From assembly GCF_030160395.1 (NCBI RefSeq), contig NZ_BSOG01000001.1:462117-526116 (forward strand): a stretch of DNA of 64,000 bases, written 5' to 3'. This stretch comes from Chitinimonas prasina. GTDB lineage: Bacteria > Pseudomonadota > Gammaproteobacteria > Burkholderiales > Chitinimonadaceae. Below are positions 32,509 to 41,592 of the stretch, in pieces. Positions within the stretch are counted from its first letter, which is position 1. Every line of letters begins with the position of its first letter. The position numbers and the translations under genes were made by a program. The notes under the pieces were generated by a model. That model did no database searches. It saw nothing but the letters and a program-made list of their open reading frames with translations, and was not told the origin of the DNA.

Positions 32509-34970
32509 ACGGCTGGGGCCTGGCCTGGCGCTGGCTCAAGCGCGATCTGACTGCCGGCGAACTGACCGTCATGGCCATTGCCCTGGTGGTGGCCATTGCC
32601 GCCATGAGCAGCGTGGGCTTCTTTACCGACCGGGTAGGCCGTGCCCTGCAAAGCGAGGCCGACCAACTGCTGGCCGCCGATCTGGTGCTGAATGCCGACC
32701 AGCCCATCGCCGCCGATTTCCTGGCCGAAGCGGATCGGCGCGGGCTGATGCGGGGTGCCACCGCCACCTTCCCCAGCATGGCGCAGACGGCCGACAACGC
32801 CCAGCTGGTCACGGTCAAGGCCGTTTCCACCAGCTATCCGCTGCGCGGGGATATCCGACTGCTGCAGAACGGCAGCGAGGCCAAAGTAAGCGGCGGCCCG
32901 GCACCCGGCACCATCTGGGCCGACCAGCGCCTGTTCAGCTCGCTGGGGCTCAAGCCTGGTGACACGCTGAAGCTGGGCGAAAAAGCCTTTACCCTGGGCC
33001 CCATCCTGGCGCGTGAGCCCGATGGTGCGATGGATCTGTACAACTTCATCCCCCGCGCCATGTTCAACGATGCCGATTTGCCCGCCACCGGGCTGATCCA
33101 GCCTGGCAGCCGGGTGCGCTACCGGCTGTTGCTGGCAGGTGATCGCGACCAGGTGACCGCCATGCGTGAGTGGCTCAAGCCCCGCCTGCAGCGCGGCCAA
33201 AGGCTGGAGGATGTGCGCGAGGCGCGGCCCGAAATCAATACCTCGCTCAATCGGGCGGAACGCTTCCTGCGCCTGTCTGCACTGATCAGCGTCTTCATGG
33301 CAGCCGCAGCCATTGCGCTGGCAGCCCGCCGCTATGTGGAGCGCCACCTCGATGCCGTCGCCCTGCTGCGTACCATGGGTCTGACCCAAGGCAATATCAT
33401 CGGTTTGTTCCTTCGCCAGTACAGCCTGATGGCCGTGCTGTCCATCAGCGCCGGTATCGGCCTGGGCTGGCTGACGCAATTCGGCCTAGCCCACCTGCTG
33501 GCCGGCATGTTCGAAACCACCCTGCCGCCAGCCGGCCCCTTGCCGGCGCTATCCGGCGCAGCAGTCGGCCTGGTGCTGCTGTTCGGCTTCTGTCTGCCCC
33601 CGCTGCTCAGGCTCAAGGGCGTATCACCCCTGCGGGTACTACGGCGCGATGCCACCCCGGCGGGGAACGCCCCCCTGGCCTTTGGCCTGGGCCTGGCCGC
33701 GCTGGCCGGGTTGATCTACTGGCAGGCAGGTGACACCACCCTGGCCGGTCTGGCGTTGGCCGGCCTCGCCGGCACGGTAGCCCTGGCTACCCTGGCGGCC
33801 TGGTGCCTGGTCTGGATCACCCCCAAGCTGCCCCTGCCCGGCCAGCTGGGCTGGCGCTTCGGCCTTGCCAATGTTGCCCGGCGACGCGGACTCAGCGTGG
33901 CGCAGATCGTCTCGCTATCGCTGGGCCTTATGGCGCTGATGCTGCTGACGGTGGTGCGCAACGACCTGCTCAGTGCCTGGGACAAGTCCGTCCCGGTCGA
34001 TGCACCCAATCGCTTCGCCATCAATATCCAGCCTGAGCAACGCGCCGGCATCCTGGCCGAGTTCAAGCGCGCCGGCCTGCCCGAGCCCGTGTTCGGCCCC
34101 ATGATACGTGCCCGCCTGCACAGCATTGCCGGCAAGCCGGTGGTGCCCGACAAATACCCCGACGAACGCGCCCGCCGCCTGGCCGAGCGCGAGTTCAACC
34201 TCAGCTGGGGTGGCAGCCTGCGCAACGACAACCGGCTGGTAGCAGGTGTGCCCCTGAGCGACAACACCCCCGCCTGGTCGCTGGAAGAAGGCCTGGCCCA
34301 GCGCCTGGGCATCAAGCTGGGCGACGAGCTGGCCTTTACCATAGACGGCCAGGTCTTCAAGGCCCCGGTCACCAGCCTGCGGCGGGTCGATTGGGATTCC
34401 TTCCGGGTCAACTTCTTCGTGGTGGGCAATCGCGCCCTGCTGGAGAGCCAGCCGGCCAGCTTTGTCAGCAGTTTCTACCTGCCGGATGCCCAGCGTACCT
34501 TCTCGACCGAGCTGTCGCGCAAGTTCCCCAACATCACCGTCATCGATGTCTCGGTGATACTGCGCGAAGTACGCGGCGTACTCGACAGGGTGCTGTCGGC
34601 GGTAGAGGTGGTATTCGCCTTCAGCCTGGCAGCCGGCATCGTGGTGCTGTACGCCGCCACCCTGGCCACCCATGACGAGCGCAAGCGCGAGGCCGCCATC
34701 CTGCGTACCCTGGGCGCCTCGGGCAAGACCGTCCGGCAGGCTGCCAGCGCAGAACTGCTGCTGGTGGGCGGCCTGGCCGGCTTGCTGGCAGCTGCGGCGG
34801 CGCTGGGCATAGGCGCGGGGGCTTCGCAGCAGTTGTTCGAACTGCCGGCCCGCATCAGCTGGTGGCTCCTGCCTTTTGGCCTGATCAGCGGCGCCCTGGC
34901 TGCGCGCCTGGCTGCCGCACCGTTGCTGGCAAGGGTGCTAAAGACCCCGCCCCTGCGGGCATTGCGATAA
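32505..34970 (+). CDS. ybbP: FtsX-like ABC permease (YbbP-like)
   Basis: This 821-residue inner-membrane protein has two FtsX/MacB-type permease modules. Membrane helices are seen near 20-45 (LTVMAIALVVAIAAMSSVGF), 250-275, 305-330, 350-370, 390-450, 465-485, and a last set from about 690 to 815 ending SGALAARLAAAPLLARVL. Large periplasmic regions (about 45-245 and 490-685) lie between them. The double module with ten or so helices is typical of YbbP. It works with the YbbA ATPase upstream. Confidence 0.92.
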   Translation: MNGWGLAWRWLKRDLTAGELTVMAIALVVAIAAMSSVGFFTDRVGRALQSEADQLLAADLVLNADQPIAADFLAEADRRGLMRGATATFPSMAQTADNAQLVTVKAVSTSYPLRGDIRLLQNGSEAKVSGGPAPGTIWADQRLFSSLGLKPGDTLKLGEKAFTLGPILAREPDGAMDLYNFIPRAMFNDADLPATGLIQPGSRVRYRLLLAGDRDQVTAMREWLKPRLQRGQRLEDVREARPEINTSLNRAERFLRLSALISVFMAAAAIALAARRYVERHLDAVALLRTMGLTQGNIIGLFLRQYSLMAVLSISAGIGLGWLTQFGLAHLLAGMFETTLPPAGPLPALSGAAVGLVLLFGFCLPPLLRLKGVSPLRVLRRDATPAGNAPLAFGLGLAALAGLIYWQAGDTTLAGLALAGLAGTVALATLAAWCLVWITPKLPLPGQLGWRFGLANVARRRGLSVAQIVSLSLGLMALMLLTVVRNDLLSAWDKSVPVDAPNRFAINIQPEQRAGILAEFKRAGLPEPVFGPMIRARLHSIAGKPVVPDKYPDERARRLAEREFNLSWGGSLRNDNRLVAGVPLSDNTPAWSLEEGLAQRLGIKLGDELAFTIDGQVFKAPVTSLRRVDWDSFRVNFFVVGNRALLESQPASFVSSFYLPDAQRTFSTELSRKFPNITVIDVSVILREVRGVLDRVLSAVEVVFAFSLAAGIVVLYAATLATHDERKREAAILRTLGASGKTVRQAASAELLLVGGLAGLLAAAAALGIGAGASQQLFELPARISWWLLPFGLISGALAARLAAAPLLARVLKTPPLRALR

Positions 34971-35013
34971 TCGGTGGCGCCCCGGCGCCACCTTCTCCAC
35001 CGGAAACCCATCC

Positions 35014-35499
35014 ATGCGCCCTACCTTCCTCCTGGCCCTGCTCGCCTGCGCCCTGTATGCCACCACCAGCCTGGCTGCCGGCTGGTCCAACGAGAATGAC
35101 GCCAAGCCCGACCCGGACTACAGCGACGCGCTGGCGGCCAATCGGCTGGGCCAGCATGAGCGTGCTGTAGGCTTGCTGCAGGAATACCTTGAACGCGCCC
35201 CCAAGGACGCCAACGGCCAGAACCAGCTGGCCTATGCCTATCGCAAGCTGGGCAAGCTGCCCGAGGCGCTGCGCCACTACCAATTGGCCCTGAGCCTGGA
35301 CCCCAAGCACCGTGGCGCCCATGAATACCTGGGCGAAGCCTATATCGTACTGGGCGACCTGGCTCGCGCCGAGACAGAGCTGCAAACACTGTTTCAGCTC
35401 TGCGGCCCCGGCTGCAATGAATATGCCCAACTCAAGGCCGCCCTCGATACCGCCAAGGCTAGCGGCGGCACTGGCAGTGCTGGCTCAGCCGGCCAGTGA
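35014..35499 (+). CDS. Exported tetratricopeptide-repeat protein
   Basis: This 161-residue protein has a signal peptide (FLLALLACALYATTSLAAG) and three TPR units: SDALAANRLGQHERAVGLLQEYL, QNQLAYAYRKLGKLPEALRHYQ and HEYLGEAYIVLGDLARAETELQ. The C-terminus is Gly/Ser/Ala rich. It lies 43 bp after ybbP and probably belongs to that operon as a periplasmic scaffold. Its last 15 bases overlap the convergent acetyltransferase gene. Confidence 0.85.
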   Translation: MRPTFLLALLACALYATTSLAAGWSNENDAKPDPDYSDALAANRLGQHERAVGLLQEYLERAPKDANGQNQLAYAYRKLGKLPEALRHYQLALSLDPKHRGAHEYLGEAYIVLGDLARAETELQTLFQLCGPGCNEYAQLKAALDTAKASGGTGSAGSAGQ

Positions 35500-36015
35500 T
35501 GCCGGGCGGTGGATAGCGAAACGGGACTCGGGCAGGCCATCCTCATCCAGCCCGTCCCCTTCATGGCTGAAACCCAGCTTGGTCATCAACGCCAGTGACG
35601 CCGCGTTGGCAGGGTCTACGGTGGCCACGATGCGCACCAGATCGCTATACTGCCAGGCCCATGCCAGCAGGGCCGCCGCCAGTTCGGTGGCGTAGCCCCG
35701 CCCCCAGCAGTCCGGCCGCAAGGCATAGATAATCTCGGCGCTATCGGCAGCACTCGCCTGCTCGCTATGTATCAGGCCTGCCCAGCCTATCACCGACCTG
35801 TCGTCGCGTTTCAATACCGCATGGGTACCAAAGCCCCAGCGCGCCACATTGGCATTCGCCCGTTTAATCCAGACTGCCGTGTCAGCCCTGTCCAGCGTTG
35901 TGCCGTCGCCCACCCAGCGCATTACCTCGGCATCGCCGGTCAGCCGGCAAAAGTCATCAAGGTCCGCCGACTCCCAGCGCCGCAACAGCAGGCGCTCACT
36001 CTCCAGCCAATACAT
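35485..36015 (-). CDS. RimJ/RimL-type GNAT acetyltransferase
   Basis: This 176-residue acetyltransferase begins ESERLLLRRWESADLDDF, the usual N-terminus of this subgroup. It has the acetyl-CoA region IIYALRPDCWGRGYATELAAALLAWA and the late motif NAASLALMTKLGFSHEGD. It may acetylate a protein N-terminus or a small amine; the substrate is not deducible. The 3' end overlaps the TPR gene by 15 bp, tail to tail. Confidence 0.87.
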   Translation of the reverse strand: MYWLESERLLLRRWESADLDDFCRLTGDAEVMRWVGDGTTLDRADTAVWIKRANANVARWGFGTHAVLKRDDRSVIGWAGLIHSEQASAADSAEIIYALRPDCWGRGYATELAAALLAWAWQYSDLVRIVATVDPANAASLALMTKLGFSHEGDGLDEDGLPESRFAIHRPASLAG

Positions 36016-36036
36016 CGTACGTCCTTCCCATGAAAA

Positions 36037-36058
36037 ACGGCCGGCTTGCGCCGGCCGT
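36037..36058 (-). terminator. Terminator on the minus strand
   Basis: A perfect 9-bp stem (acggccggc / gccggccgt) with a 4-base loop is followed on the minus strand by tttttc. It probably ends the S9 peptidase transcript after it crosses the repeat at 36063-36181. Confidence 0.7.
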
Positions 36059-36062
36059 CTTA

Positions 36063-36181
36063 CTTAGAGCGGCTAACAAAACCCTTCTGGCGTTGTTGTG
36101 CGAGCTTGCCGTACCCACGTACTGTCATCGCTCGCACGCCTAGCCAGAACCGCTACGCTGGGCTTTGTTCTCCGCTCTTAG
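36063..36181. repeat. MITE-like palindromic repeat, family A copy 2
   Basis: The ends are inverted: cttagagcggctaacaaaac from 36063 pairs imperfectly with the sequence ending at 36181 (gggctttgttctccgctctt). Inner words tgcgagc (36109-36115) and gctcgca (36130-36136) also pair. The left 30 bases match the end of the copy at 2890-3004. It is about 119 bp, non-coding, and lies just after the S9 peptidase stop codon. Confidence 0.65.
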
Positions 36182-36195
36182 CCATTAGGTCTGGC

Positions 36196-38079
36196 CTAGC
36201 TGCCCAGGTGCTTGCCAAAGAAACGCTCCATCGCCTCATAGGCCTCGAAGCGGTTTTCCTGGTTGGCAAAACCGTGCCCTTCGTTCTCCTTGACGATGTA
36301 CTCCACATCCACGCCACGCTTTTTCAGCGCCGCCACGATCTGGTCAGACTCGGCCACATTCACGCGCGGGTCCTTGGCGCCCTGCAGCACCAACAGAGGT
36401 GCCTTGATCTTATCCACATGGAAGACCGGCGAGGCCGACTCCATCAGTGCCTTGTCCTTCTCCGGATTGCCCACCATCTCGTACATCATGTCCAGATAAG
36501 GCTTCCAGTAGGGCGGTATGGTCTTCATGAAGGTAAACAGATTGCTCACCCCCACGTAATCCACGCCACAAGCATACAGATCAGGCGAGAAGGTCAGGCC
36601 GGCCAGGGTGGCATAGCCGCCATAGCTGCCGCCATAGATACAGACGCGTTTGCTGTCCGCCACGCCTTGCTTCACCAGGTGGTTGACGCCATCGCTGACG
36701 TCATCCTGCATGGTCTTGCCCCACTGCTTGAACGAAGCCTGCCAGAACGCCTTGCCGTAGCCGGTAGAGCCACGGAAGTTCATCTGCAGCACGGCATAGC
36801 CACGATTGGCCAGGAACTGCACCTCCGGGTTGAAGCCCCAGCTGTCACGCGCCCAAGGGCCGCCGTGCGGGTTGACGATCACCGGCAGGTTCTTGCCCTC
36901 GCTGCCCAGGGGCAGGGTCAGGTAGCCGTGTATGGTCAAGCCATCGCGGCTGGTATAGCTGATAGGCTTGGTACTGGCCATCTGCTGCTCGTTCAACCAG
37001 GGGGTGACTTCAGCCAGCTTTTCCAGCTTGTCAGCCTTGGCGTCGTAGTAGTAGCGGGTGCCACGGGTACGATCATTCCAGGCCGAGACTATCCAGGCAT
37101 CTTCATTCTTGTTGCCCTGCAGGGTGATCTCATACCCCGGCAGCTTGCCCTGCAGGCCCTTGATCAGCTTTTCAGTGGTGTCATCAAAGAAGTGCCGCTC
37201 CATCTTGGCGGTCTCATAGGTGGCTGCCGTCAGCACCTTGCGCTTCTTGGAGTAGCGCAGGCCGTCCACATCCACATCGTCGCGCTGGTAGACCACCTTC
37301 AGTTCCTTGCCGGTAGCCGGGTCCATCTCGACGATGGCTACCTTGTCACGACCCAGGTTGGAGGCGGCATAAAGGCGCTTGTTGTCGAAGGTAAAGAACA
37401 GCGGCGCCACCGAATCCTTGAAATTGGTGGTCAGTATCGTCTTGAACGGCGATTTCTCATTGGCGCGGTAGAGTAGCGATGAGGTCACCCCATCGGTACT
37501 CTGGGCCACGCGTATGGCGCCCTTGTGGTCAGTAACCCAGCTTGTGATGTTGCCGGGGTTCTCGGCCACCATCTTCAGCTCGCCGGTCTTCACATTCAGC
37601 CGGTAGGCGTCGAACACCTCAGCCTTGCGCTTGTTCAGGCCGATCAGCACATCGGTGGGATGATCTTCCAGATCATCGATCAGTTCCACCCGCACCTTGT
37701 CGAACGGAGTCAGGTCACGCGTGGCCTTGCCATCGCGGTCCACCGCATAGAGATGGAAGTTCTCGTCGCCGCCATTGTCCTTGAGGAACAGCAGATGGTC
37801 GTCGCCCTTCCAGAAATACTGCCGGATATCCCTGTCCTTCACCGTGGTCAGCCGCTTGGCCTCACCGCCCCTGGGCATGACATGGATATTCAGGCGGTTT
37901 TCGACCGGCTGGGTAAAGGAGATGTACTTGCCGTTGGGCGAAAGCTGGAAATTGGTCTTTTCCGGATTCTTGAAGAAATCCCGCACCGGTATCTTGGGTG
38001 CAGTCACGACATTGGCAAAGGCAGCACCGGGTAGGGCCAGCATCAGGCCGCCTAGGCCTGCGGCAATCACGCGTTTCAT
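36196..38079 (-). CDS. S9-family prolyl oligopeptidase-like exported peptidase
   Basis: This 627-residue protein has a strong site aggagg before the ATG and a signal peptide (VIAAGLGGLMLALPGAAFA). The N-terminal half is a beta-propeller (FQLSPNGKYISFTQPVENRL, WKGDDHLLFLKDNGGD). The C-terminal alpha/beta-hydrolase domain has the nucleophile in IYGGSYGGYATLAG, the aspartate in GAKDPRVNVAES and the histidine in NEGHGFANQENR. It belongs to the acylaminoacyl/dipeptidyl peptidase S9 group and should cleave short peptides in the periplasm. It is single and followed by a repeat and a terminator. Confidence 0.92.
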   Translation of the reverse strand: MKRVIAAGLGGLMLALPGAAFANVVTAPKIPVRDFFKNPEKTNFQLSPNGKYISFTQPVENRLNIHVMPRGGEAKRLTTVKDRDIRQYFWKGDDHLLFLKDNGGDENFHLYAVDRDGKATRDLTPFDKVRVELIDDLEDHPTDVLIGLNKRKAEVFDAYRLNVKTGELKMVAENPGNITSWVTDHKGAIRVAQSTDGVTSSLLYRANEKSPFKTILTTNFKDSVAPLFFTFDNKRLYAASNLGRDKVAIVEMDPATGKELKVVYQRDDVDVDGLRYSKKRKVLTAATYETAKMERHFFDDTTEKLIKGLQGKLPGYEITLQGNKNEDAWIVSAWNDRTRGTRYYYDAKADKLEKLAEVTPWLNEQQMASTKPISYTSRDGLTIHGYLTLPLGSEGKNLPVIVNPHGGPWARDSWGFNPEVQFLANRGYAVLQMNFRGSTGYGKAFWQASFKQWGKTMQDDVSDGVNHLVKQGVADSKRVCIYGGSYGGYATLAGLTFSPDLYACGVDYVGVSNLFTFMKTIPPYWKPYLDMMYEMVGNPEKDKALMESASPVFHVDKIKAPLLVLQGAKDPRVNVAESDQIVAALKKRGVDVEYIVKENEGHGFANQENRFEAYEAMERFFGKHLGS

Positions 38080-38157
38080 GCAATCTCCTCCTGTAAGTCA
38101 CCGGATAGGTGAATGCAGCAATATAACCATACCGATCAGTATGCTCAATCAAACCGC

Positions 38158-39069
38158 TTAAGGTGGCGCAGGCTGTGGCGTTAACGCAGCAAGTGAATCG
38201 GCAATCTCGGCCTTGAGCCAGGCATGCAGCGCGGCCAGTGCCGGCTCGTGCTGCCGCCCTCGTGGGCAGACAAACCAATAGTGGTAGTCGGTCTGTATCC
38301 GCAGCGCCGGAAAAGGCGCAATCAACCGGCCACTACGCAGGTCGTGGGCGATCAGCACCGGGTCGGCCAGTGCCACGCCCATGCCCTGGCTGGCCACGTT
38401 CACCGCCATGTCGATCACCTCGAAACTGGGGCCGGATTCCAGCGCCGGGTGCTGTACGCCCACCTGGCGCAACCAGCGGCGCCAGTCGGCATGGTCCGGG
38501 CTCAGGTGTATCAGTGCCTCGCCGGCCAGATCAGCCGGCTGGCGCAAGCGTTCGGCCATGGCTGGCGCGCACACCGGCACCAGGGTCTCGGCAAACAGCG
38601 CCTCGCTATAGCCCTCGCCCGGCCCCAGATTGCCGGCCACGATGGCCGCATCAAAGTCCTCGCGCTCGAAATGGATACGGCTGAACGAGGCCGTGCTCAT
38701 CCGCACCTCGATGCCAGGGTGCAGCCCCTGGAAGGCCGGCAGCCGTGGTAAGAACCAGCGTATGGCCAAGGTAGGCGGCAGCTTGATCTTGAGGTCGGCC
38801 GGCCGCTGGCATAGCCCCTCCACCGCATGCAGCAAACCGGCAAAGGCCTGCTCCACCGCCGGCAGCAGCTGGCGCCCCACGGCAGTCAGGGCAATGCCCC
38901 GCGCCTGCCGCACAAACAGCACCTCGCCCAGGTACTCCTCCAACTGCCGCACCTGCCGGCTCACCGCACTCTGGGTCACATGCAAGACCTGGGCAGCCCG
39001 GCTCATATTGCCTTCGCGCGCCACAATGGCGAACACATGCAAGGCATCCAACGGCGGCAAGCGTTTCAT
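38158..39069 (-). CDS. LysR-family regulator (GcvA-like)
   Basis: This 303-residue regulator starts at an ATG after ggagaagg. The N-terminus MKRLPPLDALHVFAIVAREG followed by MSRAAQVLHVTQSAVSRQVRQLEEYLG is typical of the GcvA/AmpR group; the effector domain follows. It is divergent from the EamA transporter gene (39203), with 133 bp between starts, and probably regulates it. Confidence 0.9.
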   Translation of the reverse strand: MKRLPPLDALHVFAIVAREGNMSRAAQVLHVTQSAVSRQVRQLEEYLGEVLFVRQARGIALTAVGRQLLPAVEQAFAGLLHAVEGLCQRPADLKIKLPPTLAIRWFLPRLPAFQGLHPGIEVRMSTASFSRIHFEREDFDAAIVAGNLGPGEGYSEALFAETLVPVCAPAMAERLRQPADLAGEALIHLSPDHADWRRWLRQVGVQHPALESGPSFEVIDMAVNVASQGMGVALADPVLIAHDLRSGRLIAPFPALRIQTDYHYWFVCPRGRQHEPALAALHAWLKAEIADSLAALTPQPAPP

Positions 39070-39202
39070 CAGCCTTCTCCAGCCATGCATAAAACGCATA
39101 GCTTACATGCCAAAAAGGCGTTTGTGCTGCTTTGCCACAGGCCATAAATTGCTTGCTCTCGGCGCCATTCCACGCCACTCAACCCGCCCAAGGAGCCATG
39201 CC

Positions 39203-40114
39203 ATGCATGCAAACCTCTCAGCCCTTTCAGGCAATACCCGTGGCGTGCTGTGGATCGTGCTGGGCATGACGCTATTCACCTTCATCAATGCCCTGTTCAA
39301 GCATCTGGGCGGCGAGTTGCCCATGGCCACGGTCATGTTTCTGCGCGCCCTGTGCATCCTGCTGCTGATCGCCCCTTTCGCGCTGCGCCAGCGCGCCGCC
39401 GCCATCCGCACCCGCAAACCCGGGCTGCACCTGGGCCGCATGGTCTTCACCAGCCTCTCGGCCGCCTGTGCCCTCTACGCCCTGGCCCACCTCAGCCTGG
39501 GCGAGGTCACGGTCTACGCGCTCACCACCTCCATCTGGCTGATACCGCTGGGCCTGATCTTCCTCAACGAAGCCGTACGCCCCATGCGCTGGCTGGGTGT
39601 GGCAGTCGGTTTTGCGGGTGTATGGGTTGTGGCACAACCGGAAATCAGCGCCGTGAATTGGGCCCTGCTGGCCGCACTGACTGGCGCCTTGGCCGATGCC
39701 GCACTGGGCGTGCTGCTCAAGCGCGGGGCCAATAGCGAGTCCACCCTGGCCATCATCTGGTGGACCTATCTGGGCCAATTGCTGGCCTTCGGCCTGTTCG
39801 CTGGCTTTGCCGTCCCGTCCCTGCTCGCCACCCAATGGCTGGGCCTGCTGCTACTGGGTGGCATCAGCATCGCCTGCATGCAGTGTTTTGTACTCGGCTA
39901 CCGCGCCGCCGATGCCTCACTGGCCGAGACCGGCTGCTTCAGCGGCCTGATCGTCGGACCACTGCTGGGCTGGCTGATGTTTGGCGAACTGCTGGGTGCC
40001 TATTACTGGATAGGCGCCCTGCTACTGACCGCCGGCATCCTGATCGCCCTGTTCGAGCCCGACTGGCGCAGCCTGCTGCGGCGTCTCCGCCCCCGCAGCC
40101 GGCATCCGGCCTGA
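39203..40114 (+). CDS. EamA/DMT-family transporter
   Basis: This 303-residue inner-membrane protein of the drug/metabolite transporter superfamily has two EamA halves and about ten helices (first: VLWIVLGMTLFTFINALFKHLG; last: YYWIGALLLTAGILIALFEP). The ATG at 39203 has aaggagcc six bases upstream and is preferred over an in-frame ATG-rich stretch before it. The substrate is unknown. Expression is probably under the divergent LysR gene. A strong terminator follows. Confidence 0.9.
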   Translation: MHANLSALSGNTRGVLWIVLGMTLFTFINALFKHLGGELPMATVMFLRALCILLLIAPFALRQRAAAIRTRKPGLHLGRMVFTSLSAACALYALAHLSLGEVTVYALTTSIWLIPLGLIFLNEAVRPMRWLGVAVGFAGVWVVAQPEISAVNWALLAALTGALADAALGVLLKRGANSESTLAIIWWTYLGQLLAFGLFAGFAVPSLLATQWLGLLLLGGISIACMQCFVLGYRAADASLAETGCFSGLIVGPLLGWLMFGELLGAYYWIGALLLTAGILIALFEPDWRSLLRRLRPRSRHPA

Positions 40115-40165
40115 AGGGCGCCAACCCCAACTCCTCGTCGGGATGCCTAGCCCGTCGATACTGAC

Positions 40166-40190
40166 AACCGGCCTTAGGGCCGGTTTTTTT
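40166..40190 (+). terminator. Rho-independent terminator of the EamA gene
   Basis: An 8-bp stem aaccggcc / ggccggtt with loop ttag is followed by a run of T (40184-40190). Confidence 0.9.
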
Positions 40191-40257
40191 GCCTGCCCAA
40201 GCGGTGGCAATCCGATCCACCACCCATCAACGGCTAGCACTCAGGCAGCACCCAGGC

Positions 40258-41028
40258 TCAATCTGCCAGCGTCGCAATCACCGGCGCATGGTCGCTGGGT
40301 CGCTCCACCCGGCGAGGCTCCTTGTCCACCTCGCAAGCCGTGCAGCGCTCAGCCAGTGGCCGCGACAGCAATACATGATCTATGCGCAGGCCGGCATTAC
40401 GGCGGAAGCCCATCATGCGGTAGTCCCACCAGGTAAACGATTTCTCGGCCTGCTCAAACAGTCTGAAACTGTCCACCAGCCCCAGGTCCAGCAACTGCTG
40501 GAAGCGCTCGCGCTCCGGCGGGCTGACCAGCACGTCGCCAGACCACTTGGCCGGATCATGCACATCGCGGTCTTCCGGGGCGATATTGAAATCGCCCACC
40601 AGGGCCAGCTTGCCATGCTGCTGCAATTGCTCGCCCACCCAGGCGATCAGGGCATCCAGCCAGGCCAGCTTGTAGGGATACTTCTCTGAATCCAGCGCCT
40701 GGCCATTGACCACATAGGCGCCGATGACGCGTACGCCATCCACGGTGGCGGCAATCACCCGCTTTTGCGGGTCTTCGTAATTGGGCAGGTTGTACTGCAC
40801 GTCCAGCAGGGGCGCGCGTGAAATCAACGCCACGCCGTTGTAGGTCTTCTGCCCCACATAGGCCACATGAAAACCGGCGGCTTCTATCTCGGCCTTAGGA
40901 AACGCATGGTCTTCCAGCTTGGTTTCCTGCAGTGCCAGTACCGTCAGCTCGGGCCGGCCGGCCAGCCATTCCAGCACCTGCGGCAGGCGTACTTTGAGGG
41001 AATTCACATTCCAGGTGGCGATTTGCAT
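40258..41028 (-). CDS. xthA: Exodeoxyribonuclease III
   Basis: This 256-residue Mg-dependent AP endonuclease and 3'-5' exonuclease acts in base-excision repair. The motifs are in order: [23 protein letters not shown] (catalytic Glu), [46 protein letters not shown], and [11 protein letters not shown] with the final Asp-His pair. The start at 41028 gives the family-standard [10 protein letters not shown]; a longer frame has no site. The gene is convergent with EamA. Confidence 0.95.
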   Translation of the reverse strand: MQIATWNVNSLKVRLPQVLEWLAGRPELTVLALQETKLEDHAFPKAEIEAAGFHVAYVGQKTYNGVALISRAPLLDVQYNLPNYEDPQKRVIAATVDGVRVIGAYVVNGQALDSEKYPYKLAWLDALIAWVGEQLQQHGKLALVGDFNIAPEDRDVHDPAKWSGDVLVSPPERERFQQLLDLGLVDSFRLFEQAEKSFTWWDYRMMGFRRNAGLRIDHVLLSRPLAERCTACEVDKEPRRVERPSDHAPVIATLAD

Positions 41029-41048
41029 GGCTTTCATCCGGCAATAAA

Positions 41049-41072
41049 AAACGGCGGTCTGAGCCGCCGTTT
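41049..41072 (-). terminator. Rho-independent terminator of the DUF4124/glutaredoxin gene
   Basis: On the minus strand a 9-bp stem (aaacggcgg / ccgccgttt) with a 6-base loop is followed by tttatt. It lies between the stop of the 41095 gene and the xthA start, so xthA must have its own promoter or be reached by readthrough. Confidence 0.85.
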
Positions 41073-41094
41073 CGATGTTAGCAGTATTCGCCAC

Positions 41095-41592
41095 TCAAGG
41101 CTTCTTGGCTGCCTGGTCCTTGAGCGTAGGGTCGGCCGTCTTGCCATAGCCTGCCGCATCCAGCGCATTGCTCCAGCTGTTTTCCTCAAAACCCTTGAGC
41201 GTGCTGCCGCCCACCTGCAATACCGGCACCACGGTGTCGCCGGCAATGCGCTTCAGTTCTTCCATCTCGCCATTGCTGGCTTGCGGGTTGCGCATGGAAT
41301 AAGGCACGCCGCGCTTGGTCAGCAGCGCACGGGCCGAATCACAGGTATCGCCACAGCTATTGCTCCACAGCGTGACCGGATTCTTGCGTATGGCCTCGCG
41401 GGTGGCAAAGTTGCCGCCACTGGTCTGTATCACATTACTCTTGATCTCGCGCTGCTCGGTCTTCTGGCCGGGTGGCGGCTGGTCTGAGAACACCACGTTG
41501 CCGTTTGCGTCCTTCCACTGGTAAACCTTGGCAGCATGCGCGACCGGCAGTGCCAACAGCAGGCCAAGTGTGACGAGGGCGGTAAGCTTCAT
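41095..41592 (-). CDS. Exported DUF4124 and glutaredoxin-like protein
   Basis: This 165-residue protein has a signal peptide (LTALVTLGLLLALPVAHAAK). A DUF4124 segment (VYQWKDANGNVVFSDQPPPG) leads to a thioredoxin-fold domain with NSCGDTCDSARALLTKRGVPY and VVPVLQVGGSTLKGFEENSW. The usual CxxC is replaced by Cys-Gly-Asp-Thr-Cys, three residues between cysteines. It probably acts on thiols or disulfides in the periplasm. The start at 41592 has ggag upstream. Confidence 0.85.
   Translation of the reverse strand: MKLTALVTLGLLLALPVAHAAKVYQWKDANGNVVFSDQPPPGQKTEQREIKSNVIQTSGGNFATREAIRKNPVTLWSNSCGDTCDSARALLTKRGVPYSMRNPQASNGEMEELKRIAGDTVVPVLQVGGSTLKGFEENSWSNALDAAGYGKTADPTLKDQAAKKP

Noticed and set aside
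36046-37476. Open frame of 476 codons antisense to the S9 peptidase gene
   Set aside because: It has no family resemblance and is a shadow of the peptidase gene.
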